A stretch of DNA of 64,000 bases from Buttiauxella agrestis (GCF_900446255.1 NZ_UIGI01000001.1:3436763-3500762); one strand, 5' to 3'. Numbered from the stretch's first letter, positions 47,982 through 58,763 are shown. Numbers and translations: made by a program. Notes: generated by a model not told the origin, from the letters alone.

Positions 47982-50639
47982 ATGAGTCAGTCAGACAGTA
48001 TGATCCCTAATAAATTTTCGCTTATCCCCGGCAATATCACGCGCTTCTTTCTGCTATTGATCGTGATATTGCTCGTTGCCATGGGCGTCATGGTGCAAAG
48101 CGCCGTCAACACCTGGCTGAAAGATAAGAGCTATCAGATTGTAGATATCACGCACGCGCTGCATAAGCGCATCGATACCTACCGTTACGCCACCTGGCAA
48201 ATCTATGACAACATTGCCGTGTCGACATCTCCGGCAAGTGAAGGTCTGCAAGAAACCCGTCTGCGCCAGGATGTTTATTATTTAGAGAAACCTCGCCGCA
48301 AAACCGAAGCCCTGATTTTTGGCTCTCACGACAGCTCAACCCTGGACATGACCCAACGTATTTCGACCTATCTCGATACGCTGTGGGGTGCCGAAAATAG
48401 CCCATGGTCGATGTATTATTTAAACGGCCAGGACAACAGCATGATCCTGGTTTCTACCCTGCCGCTTAAAGATCTCTCATCCGGCCTTAAGGAGAGTGGC
48501 GTAGGTTCCATTGTCGATTCACGTCGTGCCGAGATGTTGCAACAGGCCAACGCGCTTGATGAACGTGAGAGTTTCTCTTCATTACGCCATCTGGCCTGGC
48601 AAAACGGCCATTACTTCACCCTGCGCACGACCTTTAACCAGCCGGGGCATCTGGCAACCGTCGTCGCGTTTGATTTGCCGATTAACGATTTAATTCCGCC
48701 AACGATGTCACTGGATAGTTTCCGTCTGGAAAATAATGATGCCCAGCTTCCGGGCAAGAGTGCCGATAAAGAGGGACCGGATAGCATCACCATTAACTTT
48801 AACGGCGCGAAAATCGAAATTGCTTCGCCGCTTGCCACTACCGATTTGCGTCTGGTGTGGCAGGTTCCACTTGGCACGTTGTTGATGGACACCTTGCAGA
48901 ATATTTTGCTGCCACTGCTGCTTAATATCGGCCTGCTGGCACTCGCGTTGTTTGGCTTTACGACTTTCCGCCAGCAGGCTGCGCGCCCTGTCGAAACCCA
49001 AAGCGGCAACGCCGAGTTACAAATCCTGCGAGCCTTAAATGAAGAGATTGTCACGCAACTGCCACTTGGCCTGCTGGTGCATGATCTGGACTCTAACCGT
49101 ACGGTCATTAGTAATAAAATTGCCGACCATCTGCTGCCGCATCTGAATCTGCAAAACATTATTGCGATGGCCGATCAGCATCAGGGTGTGATTCAAGCCA
49201 CGATCAATAACGAACTGTACGAAATCCGGCAGTTCCGTAGTCAGATTGCTCCACGCACGCAGATTTTTGTGATTCGCGATCAGGACCGCGAAATTCTGGT
49301 GAATAAAAAGCTCAAACAAGCGCAACGTTTATACGAGAAAAATCAGCAAGGACGCATCGCGTTCATGCGGCATATCGGAGAGGCGTTACAGCTTCCGGTG
49401 AAGAGTATTGCAGAGCATGCCAGCGCGTTAAACACTCCAGAGGCGCGTGTCGTCGCTAATGAAGCGCAAAGTATTGCGCGTCTGGTGGATGAAATTCAGT
49501 TGCTGAATATGCTCGAAACCGACGCATGGAAAACCAATGCCACAAAGTTTGCCATCCAACCTTTGATTGATGAAGTCGCCCTGGAAATGCTGCCAATTAT
49601 CAAACGCAAAGGTTTGCAGCTGCTGATAAATAATCACCTGACAACGGATGAAGAACGTCATGGCGACCGCGAAGCCTTGCGCAAAGCCTTGCAATTACTG
49701 CTCAATTACTCGGTGACGACCACTCAGATTGGTAAAATCACTCTGGATATCACCGAAGAAGAATCCGGTCCTGACCGTTTACTGTTCCGTATTCTGGACA
49801 CCGGCGAAGGCATTAGTCATGGCGAAGTCGATAATCTTCACTTCCCTTTCCTTAACGAAACCAGCGAGGATCGTTACGGGCAAGCCAACGGCTTAACGTT
49901 CTATTTGTGCAACCAGCTGTCACGCAAATTAGGCGGGCATCTGAATATTAAAACCCGTGAGGGGATTGGTACGCGCTATAACCTGCACATCAAAATGACG
50001 GCAGAGCCGCAGCACGAAGAACAGGAAGAGAAATTGCTTGATGATGTCGTGGCAATGATTGATATCACCTCGAATGAAGTGCGGAATATCGTCACTCGTC
50101 TGCTGGAGAATTGGGGAGCACAATGCATCACCCCGGATGAAAGACTGGCAAGTCAAGAGTTTGATATCTTCCTGACAGATAATCCGTCTAATCTTACATC
50201 TTCTGGTTTGCTTTTAAGCGATGATGAGAACGGAATGCGGAAAATTGGCCCAGGCCAATTCCGCGTTAACTTTAATATCAGCAATGCCATGCAGGATGCG
50301 GTGCTACAACTGATAGAGGAGCAACTGGCGCAAGAAGGTGCATCCGAATCCCCGTTAGGTGGTGACGAAAATGCGCAACTTCATGCCAGCGGCTATTACG
50401 CGCTGTTTGTTGACACAGTACCGGAAGATGTTAGGAGATTGTATACTGAATCTGCGGCGCACGATTTCGCAGCGTTAGCGCAGACAGCTCACCGCTTAAA
50501 GGGGGTGTTTGCAATGCTCAATCTGGTACCCGGCAAGCAGTTATGTGAAACGTTAGAGCATCACATTCGTGAAAGTGATGCTACCAACATACAAAAATAT
50601 ACCAGCGATATTGACGCTTACGTCAAGAGTTTGCTGTAG
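47982..50639 (+). CDS. rcsD: Phosphotransfer intermediate protein RcsD
   Basis: Inner-membrane HPt protein of the Rcs phosphorelay, 885 aa (E. coli 890). Two membrane helices (about 20-40 and 305-325) flank a periplasmic domain; a degenerate histidine-kinase-like region follows; the C-terminal HPt domain has its phospho-accepting His at about 837 in TAHRLKGVF. It passes phosphate from RcsC to RcsB. rcsB follows 16 bases after the stop. Confidence 0.96.
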   Translation: MSQSDSMIPNKFSLIPGNITRFFLLLIVILLVAMGVMVQSAVNTWLKDKSYQIVDITHALHKRIDTYRYATWQIYDNIAVSTSPASEGLQETRLRQDVYYLEKPRRKTEALIFGSHDSSTLDMTQRISTYLDTLWGAENSPWSMYYLNGQDNSMILVSTLPLKDLSSGLKESGVGSIVDSRRAEMLQQANALDERESFSSLRHLAWQNGHYFTLRTTFNQPGHLATVVAFDLPINDLIPPTMSLDSFRLENNDAQLPGKSADKEGPDSITINFNGAKIEIASPLATTDLRLVWQVPLGTLLMDTLQNILLPLLLNIGLLALALFGFTTFRQQAARPVETQSGNAELQILRALNEEIVTQLPLGLLVHDLDSNRTVISNKIADHLLPHLNLQNIIAMADQHQGVIQATINNELYEIRQFRSQIAPRTQIFVIRDQDREILVNKKLKQAQRLYEKNQQGRIAFMRHIGEALQLPVKSIAEHASALNTPEARVVANEAQSIARLVDEIQLLNMLETDAWKTNATKFAIQPLIDEVALEMLPIIKRKGLQLLINNHLTTDEERHGDREALRKALQLLLNYSVTTTQIGKITLDITEEESGPDRLLFRILDTGEGISHGEVDNLHFPFLNETSEDRYGQANGLTFYLCNQLSRKLGGHLNIKTREGIGTRYNLHIKMTAEPQHEEQEEKLLDDVVAMIDITSNEVRNIVTRLLENWGAQCITPDERLASQEFDIFLTDNPSNLTSSGLLLSDDENGMRKIGPGQFRVNFNISNAMQDAVLQLIEEQLAQEGASESPLGGDENAQLHASGYYALFVDTVPEDVRRLYTESAAHDFAALAQTAHRLKGVFAMLNLVPGKQLCETLEHHIRESDATNIQKYTSDIDAYVKSLL

Positions 50640-50655
50640 CAAGGTAGCCTATTAC

Positions 50656-51306
50656 ATGAACAGTATGAACGTAATTATTGCCGACGACCATCCGATTGTC
50701 CTGTTCGGCATTCGTAAATCTCTCGAGCAGATCGAGTGGGTGAATGTTGTCGGTGAATTTGAAGATTCCACAGCGCTTATCAATAATCTGCCAAAACTTG
50801 ATGCTCATGTTTTGATAACCGATCTCTCAATGCCTGGCGACAAATACGGCGATGGCATTACGCTTATCAAATACATTAAGCGCCATTTCCCGAATATCTC
50901 CATCATCGTTCTGACGATGAATAACAACCCGGCGATTTTGAGTGCGGTATTAGAACTTGATATCGAAGGGATTGTATTGAAGCAAGGCGCGCCAACCGAC
51001 TTACCAAAAGCTCTGGCCGCATTGCAGAAAGGCAAAAAATTCACCCCGGAAAGCGTTTCACGCCTGCTGGAAAAAATCAGCGCGGGCGGTTACGGCGACA
51101 AACGTTTGTCTCCAAAAGAGAGCGAAGTATTGCGCCTGTTCGCGGAAGGTTTCCTGGTGACTGAAATTGCCCGTAAGCTGAACCGCAGCATCAAAACCAT
51201 CAGTAGCCAGAAGAAATCAGCCATGATGAAACTGGGTGTGGAAAATGACATTGCGTTGCTGAACTATCTTTCGTCAGTGAGCCTGTCCCCGGCTGACAAA
51301 GAATAA
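50656..51306 (+). CDS. rcsB: Response regulator RcsB
   Basis: 216-aa LuxR/FixJ-type regulator, nearly identical to E. coli. Receiver residues are the acidic pair in IIADDHP, phospho-Asp56 in ITDLSMP, and the conserved Lys in VLKQG; the DNA-binding HTH is LSPKESEVLRLFAEGFLVTEIA. It controls capsule, motility and envelope stress genes, with RcsA, BglJ and other partners. Start MNSMNVIIADDHP at 50,656; a second in-frame ATG lies three codons later. Confidence 0.97.
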   Translation: MNSMNVIIADDHPIVLFGIRKSLEQIEWVNVVGEFEDSTALINNLPKLDAHVLITDLSMPGDKYGDGITLIKYIKRHFPNISIIVLTMNNNPAILSAVLELDIEGIVLKQGAPTDLPKALAALQKGKKFTPESVSRLLEKISAGGYGDKRLSPKESEVLRLFAEGFLVTEIARKLNRSIKTISSQKKSAMMKLGVENDIALLNYLSSVSLSPADKE

Positions 51307-51310
51307 TTTC

Positions 51311-51433
51311 TACCCGTCATACTTCAAGTTGCAGCTGTGTTGGCTGCTCTCACTCACCCCAGTCACTTACTTTAGTAAGCTCCTGGGGATGAGTTCTCTT
51401 GCCGCCTGGCTGTAACTCGAATTATTCGGGCAT
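51311..51433. repeat. ERIC element (rcsB-rcsC intergenic)
   Basis: About 123-base imperfect palindrome with outer arms TACCCGTCATACTTCAAGTTGC and the complement of CTGTAACTCGAATTATTCGGG, and the ERIC core CACCCCAGTCACTTACTTTA followed by GTAAGCTCCTGGGGATGAG. It sits between the convergent rcsB and rcsC, whose transcripts would both read into it. Same family as the copy at 14,496. Confidence 0.9.
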
Positions 51434-51457
51434 AAACCCTAATCCTGCTTTGCAGAA

Positions 51458-54310
51458 CTACAACTCCCTACTGCTACGCACCCTTGCGGCATAGAGATCG
51501 ACAGTCTTTTTAAGAATATCCAGCGTCACTGGCTTCGACAGGCAACTATCCATTCCCGACTCAATACAACGCTGCTTCTCTTCAGCCAGTGCATTCGCCG
51601 TGACCCCCACGACAGGCAGCGTCAAACCTAACTGTCGAATACGTTGCGTCAGACGATATCCATCCATATTCGGCATGTTGACGTCGCTCAGCACGATATC
51701 AATATGATTTTTACTCAGCACATTGAGTGCATCCACGCCGTCATTCGCCGTTTTGCATTGATACCCGAGAGATCCCAACTGATCGGCCAGCAAACGTCGG
51801 TTGATAGGATGATCGTCAACCACCAGGATCATCATGTCGTCATTTCGTTCATTGGTGCCAGTGAGCGCCGGGAGTTCCGCATCTGTACCCGGTAGCGTCA
51901 CGGTAACGCTGTAAATACGGCCCAGCAGCAGCAATAAATCATGCGGGGCGGCAAGGCTGTGCAACCAACACCCCGGTGACATCTCAATTGGAATACCGAT
52001 ATGACGACGGCAGAAAATAATCGCGGCACGCCCTTGCCACTCGTTTTCCAGCTCATCGTCAGTAATCAAAATATCGTCGATGTCGGGTATTTCACCTTGA
52101 TACTGCCGAACGTCGATATGGTTTTTGGCAAGCATTGATTCCAGATACTGGCTCAGTGATGCATTGCGCACCGCCAGCCAGCAGCGCTTGTTCAGCAACC
52201 CTTCCACCCCGGATTGCCCGGCATAATTGGCACTGTATAAAGGAATGCGAATCGTAAACTGGCTGCCCATGCCGACTTCGGTATCAACCGAAATATCGCC
52301 ATCCATCATGCTGATTAACTTCTCGCAGATGGCCAGACCCAGCCCGGTGCCCTGGAAGTTATGCTGCACGCCGGTCCCCACCTGGAAGAACGGGTCAAAC
52401 AGGCGCGTGACCTCTTTCGCAGGGATCCCCACGCCCGTGTCACGCACTCGCAACGAGAGATAATCCCCTTCCACGCTGACATGCAAAACGATACAGCCCA
52501 CGTCGGTAAATTTAATCGCGTTGCTAAGCAAGTTGGAAATCACCTGCTGCAAACGCATCGGGTCGCCTTGCAGCGTTAGCGGCACATCAGGTTCGATGAA
52601 ACAGTACAGCCCGAGCTGTTTACGCACCACCAGCGGTAAATAGTTGGCGGTGATGTGGCTCATAACTTCACGCGGAGAGAACTCACGCGGCTCGATTTTG
52701 AGCTGTTCAGATTCAATTTTTGAGAAGTCGAGAATATCGCTAATAATTTTCAGCAGCAGGTTGGAAGAGTTATTCATCGCCGTCACCAGGCGATCAACGC
52801 CTTTCGGCAACTCTTTGGTTTGCAATAAATCCAGGTTGCCGATAATGCCGTACAGCGGCGTACGCAGTTCATGGCTGACGGTGGCAAGGAACATGGATTT
52901 TGACTGGCTCGCCTGCTCAGACGCCTGCGCCATTTCCTGGAGTGACTCTTCCATTTTCACACGCGCACTCACATCCACCAGCACGCAAATCGCCACGTTT
53001 TCATTGCGATAGCGCGAATGGACAAAGCTTATCTGCAAGTTGGTATGGCTGCTGGTCAGCACATCGACGAAGTTAACCTGCTGCCCGCAAATGATTTGCG
53101 TCAGCCGCTGCCGGTCTTCGTGCGTCAGCATGTTGAGATAATTGTGCGCCAGTTCGTTGCTCAGAATATTTGTGCCGTCCTGAGTACGCAGAATACAAAT
53201 CCCTACCGGGGCCGAAGCCACAATTTTACGGTTGAACTGTTCGTGTTCTTCCAGACGCTGGGCATCGTTTTCCGCCGGGATAAATATCCGTTTCTCGTAC
53301 ATCCGCGCCAGCGTAAACAGCACGACGCCCACGAGGATATTCAACAGCACCGAGTTGAGGATCAGCATCCGGATCCGCTCCAGCACCATATCCACCGGGA
53401 CGGAGTACACCACGCTCATTGACGATGGCGGCAAGTTTTTCTTGAGAATGAATTGTTTGAAACCTGAGGTGTAACCAAACCACGAACGTTCCTGCACCCA
53501 TTTACTTTCAGGATCGATGTGTGTTTCCGGCCCGGTCAGTGAAATCAACGGTCGGCTATTTTCATCCAGAATGGTCACGCCAATGGGCATAGAACCCGGT
53601 GACAGGAAATTTTCCATGCGGATGGTTTGTTCGACACCCAGCAGCGCCTGCAAGCGGTTCGCAAGATACACCGGCGTCAGCGTATAAAAGTAACCGACAC
53701 CCGGACGCGACCCCTGCCCAATCCAGTAAATACTGTTGCTGCGCTCATCTTGCGGGGCATTACGATATTTCATGATGCGTTCGTGCAACGTTTTCAGCGC
53801 TTTTTCGCGCTCAAGCGGCATTTCACGCAGGCCGAAATCGGCCATGCACAGATTGTCGCCGCCAATCAAAAAGACGCGGTTGAGATCGTAAGCTGCAGAA
53901 AAATTATCGCGCCAGTAGCGCAAGAACCACGCCAGCGATTGCAACGAAGAACGCCAGGAGGCACTGACGGCGGAGCAGTCAGAGTCAGGGAATAACGGCA
54001 TGAAATTCGGTGGATCAACTTTGTTGTCATCGTTTTCCACGACCGGCAACACGCCATTCGACGCAGTCAGGCGATTCTCGGCGATGTACTTGAGTTCTTT
54101 CACCACATCAGAAGTGCGCTGAATGTAACGCTGCGCCTGATCGAAGCTGATATTAAATTCCTGACGAATTTCTGACTCTTTTTCGTGTAATGCATTAACG
54201 ATGTAGAACACCGAAAAGAGCGCAATCAGCAGCCAGAGCAATAAAGCCAGCGCCCGAAACATGTAGCGGGAGACTTTGAGTGTGGTACGAAAGGAGACAA
54301 GATATTTCAA
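51458..54310 (-). CDS. rcsC: Hybrid sensor histidine kinase RcsC
   Basis: 950 aa (E. coli 949). Membrane helices at about 20-40 and 310-330 border a periplasmic domain; the HisKA box is FLATVSHELRTPLYGIIGN; ATPase boxes are DPMRLQQVISNLLSNAIKFT (N), DTGVGIP (G1) and GTGLGLAI (G2); an ABL linker domain and a receiver with phospho-Asp in IVLSDVNMPNMDG end the protein. I use the TTG start (LKYLVSFRTTLK) because it matches the E. coli N-terminus; the frame is open 34 codons further upstream. Confidence 0.95.
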   Translation of the reverse strand: MKYLVSFRTTLKVSRYMFRALALLLWLLIALFSVFYIVNALHEKESEIRQEFNISFDQAQRYIQRTSDVVKELKYIAENRLTASNGVLPVVENDDNKVDPPNFMPLFPDSDCSAVSASWRSSLQSLAWFLRYWRDNFSAAYDLNRVFLIGGDNLCMADFGLREMPLEREKALKTLHERIMKYRNAPQDERSNSIYWIGQGSRPGVGYFYTLTPVYLANRLQALLGVEQTIRMENFLSPGSMPIGVTILDENSRPLISLTGPETHIDPESKWVQERSWFGYTSGFKQFILKKNLPPSSMSVVYSVPVDMVLERIRMLILNSVLLNILVGVVLFTLARMYEKRIFIPAENDAQRLEEHEQFNRKIVASAPVGICILRTQDGTNILSNELAHNYLNMLTHEDRQRLTQIICGQQVNFVDVLTSSHTNLQISFVHSRYRNENVAICVLVDVSARVKMEESLQEMAQASEQASQSKSMFLATVSHELRTPLYGIIGNLDLLQTKELPKGVDRLVTAMNNSSNLLLKIISDILDFSKIESEQLKIEPREFSPREVMSHITANYLPLVVRKQLGLYCFIEPDVPLTLQGDPMRLQQVISNLLSNAIKFTDVGCIVLHVSVEGDYLSLRVRDTGVGIPAKEVTRLFDPFFQVGTGVQHNFQGTGLGLAICEKLISMMDGDISVDTEVGMGSQFTIRIPLYSANYAGQSGVEGLLNKRCWLAVRNASLSQYLESMLAKNHIDVRQYQGEIPDIDDILITDDELENEWQGRAAIIFCRRHIGIPIEMSPGCWLHSLAAPHDLLLLLGRIYSVTVTLPGTDAELPALTGTNERNDDMMILVVDDHPINRRLLADQLGSLGYQCKTANDGVDALNVLSKNHIDIVLSDVNMPNMDGYRLTQRIRQLGLTLPVVGVTANALAEEKQRCIESGMDSCLSKPVTLDILKKTVDLYAARVRSSREL

Positions 54311-54422
54311 ATTGAGCCTGGTCGTGGAAATTGCAAAACTTTGGATGCCGTTAAGGTAGTCGCAAAAATGATAGCCCGCAACGGCAAACAGCGTGGATGA
54401 CACTGACCACAAAGGATTACTG

Positions 54423-54809
54423 TCAGAACTTCTCGATAACTTTGAAATGCATCAGCACCAGGGTCATATCCGGTGAGAATAAGTCATATTCTTCAAAGAA
54501 GCGTTTATGCTCTTTACGCCAGTAAGCCAGCGATTTGTCGCCTTCGCCTTCAGCCAGAGCATGAGCTTCATTGACCTGCTCATAAGTGGTCATCTCAACG
54601 GTCGTCAGTTCAATCGCACAAACCGGCTCATTCTTGCCATCTACCACCACGAAGATATCACCAGGTTGAGCAATGCCCTCGCCGTCCAGGTTAGAACAGG
54701 TAGCCGTTTTCACGCCATCCAGCACCAGCCTGGCAAGTTCATCCGCCTGCTTTTCGGTATCACCGAATGCCCAACGTTCTATGTCTTCATACTTTTCAGG
54801 AATAGCCAT
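54423..54809 (-). CDS. ASCH-domain protein
   Basis: 128-aa cytoplasmic protein of the ASCH superfamily, a beta-barrel fold related to PUA and linked to RNA binding. Typical stretches are WAFGDTEKQADELARLVLDGVKTATCS, GDIFVVVDGKNEPVCAIELT and EGEGDKSLAYWRKEHKRFF. Some homologues cut RNA or hydrolyse N4-acetylcytidine; which activity this one has is not clear. It begins 119 bases past the gyrA stop, beyond the gyrA terminator. E. coli has the ato genes between rcsC and gyrA instead. Confidence 0.85.
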   Translation of the reverse strand: MAIPEKYEDIERWAFGDTEKQADELARLVLDGVKTATCSNLDGEGIAQPGDIFVVVDGKNEPVCAIELTTVEMTTYEQVNEAHALAEGEGDKSLAYWRKEHKRFFEEYDLFSPDMTLVLMHFKVIEKF

Positions 54810-54868
54810 TGCTTCACCTTATTAATTGAGCCATCAATTCATTAGAATAATACATGGTATTAAAATAC

Positions 54869-54903
54869 AAAACGCCCGATGCAAAGAATGCATCAGGCGT
54901 TTT
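54869..54903 (-). terminator. Rho-independent terminator of gyrA
   Basis: Minus-strand AAAACGCCTGATGC-ATTCTTT-GCATCGGGCGTTTT pairs with one A-C mismatch and ends in a U-tract, 28 bases after the gyrA stop. Confidence 0.9.
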
Positions 54904-54930
54904 AAGTCATATCAAACGACAAATTTCGGA

Positions 54931-57579
54931 TTATTCGTCCGCGTCGTCGGATACTTCATCATCAGCAGCTTCATCAGTGTCTGCTTCTGGTGCGATTTCG
55001 TCATCACCTTCCGCAACTGAGCCGTCGATAGCATCCAGCTCTTCTTCGTCTACCGGTTCTGCAACACGTTGCAGGCCCACTACGTGTTCATCGTCCGCGG
55101 TACGGATGAGGATAACGCCCTGGGTGTTACGGCCAACGACACTCACTTCAGAAACGCGAGTACGAACCAGAGTACCGGCATCGGTGATCATCATAATCTG
55201 GTCGGTATCTTCCACCTGCACCGCGCCCACAACGCTGCCGTTGCGCTCGGTCACTTTGATGGAGATAACGCCCTGAGTCGCACGCGACTTGGTCGGATAT
55301 TCTTCAGCCGCAGTACGTTTACCGTAACCATTCTGCGTCACGGTCAGGATTGAACCTTCGCCGCGCGGAATAATCAGGGAAACGACTTTGTCTTCACCCG
55401 CCAGTTTAATACCGCGAACACCTGTTGCAGTACGGCCCATGGTACGAACGGCGTCTTCTTTGAAGCGTACCACTTTACCCGCAGCCGAGAACAACATGGC
55501 TTCGTTGCTGCCGTCGGTCAAATCAACACCAATCAGCTCGTCACCCTCGTTGAGGTTAACGGCAATGATGCCTGCTGAACGTGGACGGCTGAAGTCGGTC
55601 AACGCAGTTTTCTTCACGGTGCCGCTTGCGGTCGCCATGAATACGTTAATGCCTTCGGCATATTCACGAACCGGCAGAATCGCGGTGATACGTTCGTTTG
55701 CTTCCAGTGGCAACAGGTTAACAATTGGACGGCCACGCGCACCACGGCTCGCTTCCGGCAACTGATAAACCTTCATCCAGTACAGACGACCACGGCTGGA
55801 GAACAGCAGAATGGTATCGTGGGTATTGGCAACCAACAGGCGGTCGATGAAGTCTTCTTCTTTAATACGTGCTGCGGATTTACCTTTACCACCACGACGT
55901 TGTGCTTCGTAGTCGGTCAGCGGCTGATATTTCACATAGCCCTGATGGGACAGCGTCACAACCACATCTTCGCGGTTGATCAAATCTTCAATGTTGATAT
56001 CAGAGGTATTCGCAGTGATCTCTGTACGACGCTTGTCGCCAAACTGATCGCGCATCGCAACCAGCTCTTCAGTGATCACTTCCATCAGACGTTCAGCGCT
56101 GCCCAGAATGTGCAGCAACTCAGCGATCTGCTCCAGCAACTCTTTGTATTCGTCGAGCAGTTTTTCGTGCTCAAGGCCAGTCAGTTTCTGCAAACGCAGA
56201 TCCAGAATCGCCTGTGCTTGTTGCTCGGTCAGGAAATATTGACCATCACGAATACCGAATTCTGGTTCCAGCCATTCAGGGCGCGCAGCGTCATCACCTG
56301 CACGTTCCAGCATCGCGGAAACATTGCCCAGATCCCATGAACGGGCGATCAGGCCTGCTTTCGCTTCTGCCGCATTTGGAGAATGACGGATCAGTTCGAT
56401 GATTGGGTCGATGTTCGCCAGAGCGATCGCCAGACCTTCAAGGATGTGCGCACGATCGCGCGCTTTACGCAGTTCGAAGATAGTACGACGCGTAACAACT
56501 TCACGACGGTGACGCACGAACGCAGAAAGAATGTCTTTCAGGTTCATGATCTTCGGTTGGCCCTGGTGCAACGCAACCATGTTGATACCGAAGGAAGTCT
56601 GAAGCTGAGTCTGAGAATAAAGATTATTCAGAACCACTTCGCCCACTGCATCGCGTTTGATTTCGATGACAATGCGCATGCCGTCTTTATCAGACTCGTC
56701 ACGCAGAGCGCTAATGCCCTCAACGCGTTTGTCTTTCACCAGTTCAGCGATTTTCTCAATCAGGCGTGCTTTGTTAACCTGGTACGGAATTTCATGAACG
56801 ATGATGGTTTCGCGACCGGTTTTAGCATCAGCTTCTACTTCTGCGCGAGCGCGGATGTAAATCTTGCCACGGCCAGTACGATACGCTTCTTCAATGCCAC
56901 GACGGCCATTGATGATTGCAGCAGTTGGGAAGTCCGGGCCTGGGATGTGTTCCATCAGCCCTTCAACGGTAATGTCTTCGTCTTCAATAAACGCAAGGCA
57001 ACCGTTGATCACTTCCGTAATGTTATGAGGCGGGATGTTAGTTGCCATACCGACTGCGATACCGGATGAACCGTTTACCAGCAGGTTAGGTATTTTGGTT
57101 GGCATAACATCAGGAATTCGCTCGGTGCCGTCGTAGTTATCGACGAAGTCTACCGTGTCTTTTTCGAGATCGGCCATCAGCTCGTGGGCGATTTTCGACA
57201 TACGGATTTCCGTATAACGCATCGCCGCGGCGGAGTCACCATCTACAGAGCCGAAGTTACCCTGGCCATCTACCAGCATGTAACGCAATGAGAATGGCTG
57301 CGCCATACGCACGATAGTGTCATAGACAGCGGTATCACCATGAGGGTGATACTTACCGATTACGTCACCAACAACACGGGCGGATTTTTTGTACGCTTTA
57401 TTCCAGTCATTGCCCAATACGTTCATGGCGTAAAGTACGCGACGGTGTACCGGCTTGAGTCCATCGCGGACATCTGGCAGTGCGCGGCCGACAATAACCG
57501 ACATCGCGTAATCCAGATATGAGCTCTTAAGCTCTTCCTCAATGTTGACCGGTGTAATTTCTCTGGCAAGGTCGCTCAT
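54931..57579 (-). CDS. gyrA: DNA gyrase subunit A
   Basis: 882 aa (E. coli 875). The breakage-reunion domain has catalytic Y122 in AMRYTEIRM; the quinolone region reads [13 protein letters not shown] with Thr at 83 and Asp at 87; the wrapping domain begins at the GyrA box QRRGGKG; the C-terminal tail is very acidic ([16 protein letters not shown]). Introduces negative supercoils with GyrB. Thr83 replaces the Ser of E. coli but is the natural residue in some related genera. Confidence 0.97.
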   Translation of the reverse strand: MSDLAREITPVNIEEELKSSYLDYAMSVIVGRALPDVRDGLKPVHRRVLYAMNVLGNDWNKAYKKSARVVGDVIGKYHPHGDTAVYDTIVRMAQPFSLRYMLVDGQGNFGSVDGDSAAAMRYTEIRMSKIAHELMADLEKDTVDFVDNYDGTERIPDVMPTKIPNLLVNGSSGIAVGMATNIPPHNITEVINGCLAFIEDEDITVEGLMEHIPGPDFPTAAIINGRRGIEEAYRTGRGKIYIRARAEVEADAKTGRETIIVHEIPYQVNKARLIEKIAELVKDKRVEGISALRDESDKDGMRIVIEIKRDAVGEVVLNNLYSQTQLQTSFGINMVALHQGQPKIMNLKDILSAFVRHRREVVTRRTIFELRKARDRAHILEGLAIALANIDPIIELIRHSPNAAEAKAGLIARSWDLGNVSAMLERAGDDAARPEWLEPEFGIRDGQYFLTEQQAQAILDLRLQKLTGLEHEKLLDEYKELLEQIAELLHILGSAERLMEVITEELVAMRDQFGDKRRTEITANTSDINIEDLINREDVVVTLSHQGYVKYQPLTDYEAQRRGGKGKSAARIKEEDFIDRLLVANTHDTILLFSSRGRLYWMKVYQLPEASRGARGRPIVNLLPLEANERITAILPVREYAEGINVFMATASGTVKKTALTDFSRPRSAGIIAVNLNEGDELIGVDLTDGSNEAMLFSAAGKVVRFKEDAVRTMGRTATGVRGIKLAGEDKVVSLIIPRGEGSILTVTQNGYGKRTAAEEYPTKSRATQGVISIKVTERNGSVVGAVQVEDTDQIMMITDAGTLVRTRVSEVSVVGRNTQGVILIRTADDEHVVGLQRVAEPVDEEELDAIDGSVAEGDDEIAPEADTDEAADDEVSDDADE

Positions 57580-57728
57580 GTATCCGCTATCCCTCTACTG
57601 TGTCCCGGATTCAAAGGTCGCAAATTATAACACAATCGCCCTACTGTGGGGAAACCAGAAGAACTACACATCTACCCTAAATAATTCGTATACTTCCGCC
57701 ACGAAACAAGCAAGGAGTAAGCAGCCCC

Positions 57729-58448
57729 ATGAATGCCGAAAACCAACCGGTAATCCAGAACGTCGACCATGATGAAATCGCTAAATTCGAAGCCGTTGCC
57801 TCACGCTGGTGGGATTTAGAAGGCGAATTTAAACCGCTTCACCGTATTAATCCGCTGCGTTTGGGCTATATCAGCCAGCGTGCGGGTGGGTTATTCGGTA
57901 AAACGGTGCTTGATGTTGGCTGCGGCGGCGGAATTCTGGCAGAAAGCATGGCGCGCGAAGGGGCGAATGTGACTGGCCTGGATATGGGATTCGAACCGTT
58001 ACAAGTGGCTAAACTTCATGCCCTGGAAAGCGGTATTCAGGTGGATTACGTTCAGGAAACCGTTGAACAGCACGCCGAAAAATTTGCTGGAAAGTACGAC
58101 GTTGTGACCTGCATGGAAATGCTGGAACATGTGCCCGATCCGAAATCGGTCGTTGCGGCCTGTGCAAAACTGGTCAAACCAGGTGGCCACGTCTTTTTCT
58201 CCACCCTCAACCGTAATGGCAAATCCTGGCTGATGGCGGTCGTTGGCGCGGAATACATTCTGCGCATGGTGCCAAAAGGCACGCATGATATTAAAAAGTT
58301 TATCAAACCTGCGGAATTGCTGTCCTGGGTGGATGAGACTCCACTGCGCGAGCGTCACATGACCGGGTTACATTTCAACCCGCTGACCAACACCTTCAAA
58401 CTTGCGCCAGGCGTTGATGTTAACTACATGCTGCATACCGAAGCATAA
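57729..58448 (+). CDS. ubiG: Ubiquinone biosynthesis O-methyltransferase UbiG
   Basis: SAM-dependent methyltransferase doing both O-methylations of ubiquinone synthesis, 239 aa (E. coli 240). It has [20 protein letters not shown] at the N-terminus, motif [27 protein letters not shown] and the membrane-association loop [19 protein letters not shown] precedes the ATG. Divergent from gyrA, as in E. coli. Confidence 0.96.
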   Translation: MNAENQPVIQNVDHDEIAKFEAVASRWWDLEGEFKPLHRINPLRLGYISQRAGGLFGKTVLDVGCGGGILAESMAREGANVTGLDMGFEPLQVAKLHALESGIQVDYVQETVEQHAEKFAGKYDVVTCMEMLEHVPDPKSVVAACAKLVKPGGHVFFSTLNRNGKSWLMAVVGAEYILRMVPKGTHDIKKFIKPAELLSWVDETPLRERHMTGLHFNPLTNTFKLAPGVDVNYMLHTEA

Positions 58449-58480
58449 ACCTGCTTTCTCATAGGTGAATCTTATGGTTT

Positions 58481-58503
58481 TTGCGCAACATCAAGTTGCG
58501 CAA
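58481..58503 (+). terminator. Hairpin downstream of ubiG
   Basis: TTGCGCAAC-ATCAA-GTTGCGCAA is a perfect 9-bp stem 33 bases after the ubiG stop. The following TTATCC is only a weak U-tract. yfaL, present here in E. coli, is missing. Confidence 0.5.
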
Positions 58504-58678
58504 TTATCCATTAAGTTTAAGAAATCAGCACTCGATCAAAAATATCATTTTTTTTGCATCCCATTGACAATTGTCACAGGCCTTATGTGACGTGGACTTA
58601 GCGAAATTCTGCTTGTCACAACCTTAAATTCATCTCGAAATCAATACTTGTTCTCAGCCGATTAGTTACTAGAATACT

Positions 58679-58722
58679 CACCATATAGTGATCAAGTAAT
58701 CCATAACCCCCTACATATAGTA
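58679..58722 (+). promoter_or_regulatory. Tandem NrdR boxes upstream of nrdA
   Basis: CACCATATAGTG (58,679-58,690) and CTACATATAGTA (58,711-58,722) resemble the NrdR consensus; their centres are 32 bases, about three helical turns, apart, the spacing seen in E. coli nrd promoters. NrdR with dATP or ATP should repress the operon. A perfect 12-bp palindrome TGACAATTGTCA lies farther upstream at 58,565. Confidence 0.8.
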
Positions 58723-58723
58723 T

Positions 58724-58763
58724 TTATCCACAAGGTTAGCCACAAGTCGCTAACTGTGGATAA
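58724..58763. promoter_or_regulatory. Two inverted DnaA boxes upstream of nrdA
   Basis: TTATCCACA at 58,724-58,732 and TGTGGATAA at 58,755-58,763 are both perfect consensus DnaA boxes in opposite orientation, ending 39 bases before nrdA. DnaA is known to regulate E. coli nrdAB, linking dNTP supply to initiation of replication. Confidence 0.88.

Noticed and set aside
56383-57069. 228-codon open frame antisense to gyrA
   Set aside because: Shadow of gyrA codon bias; no independent support.
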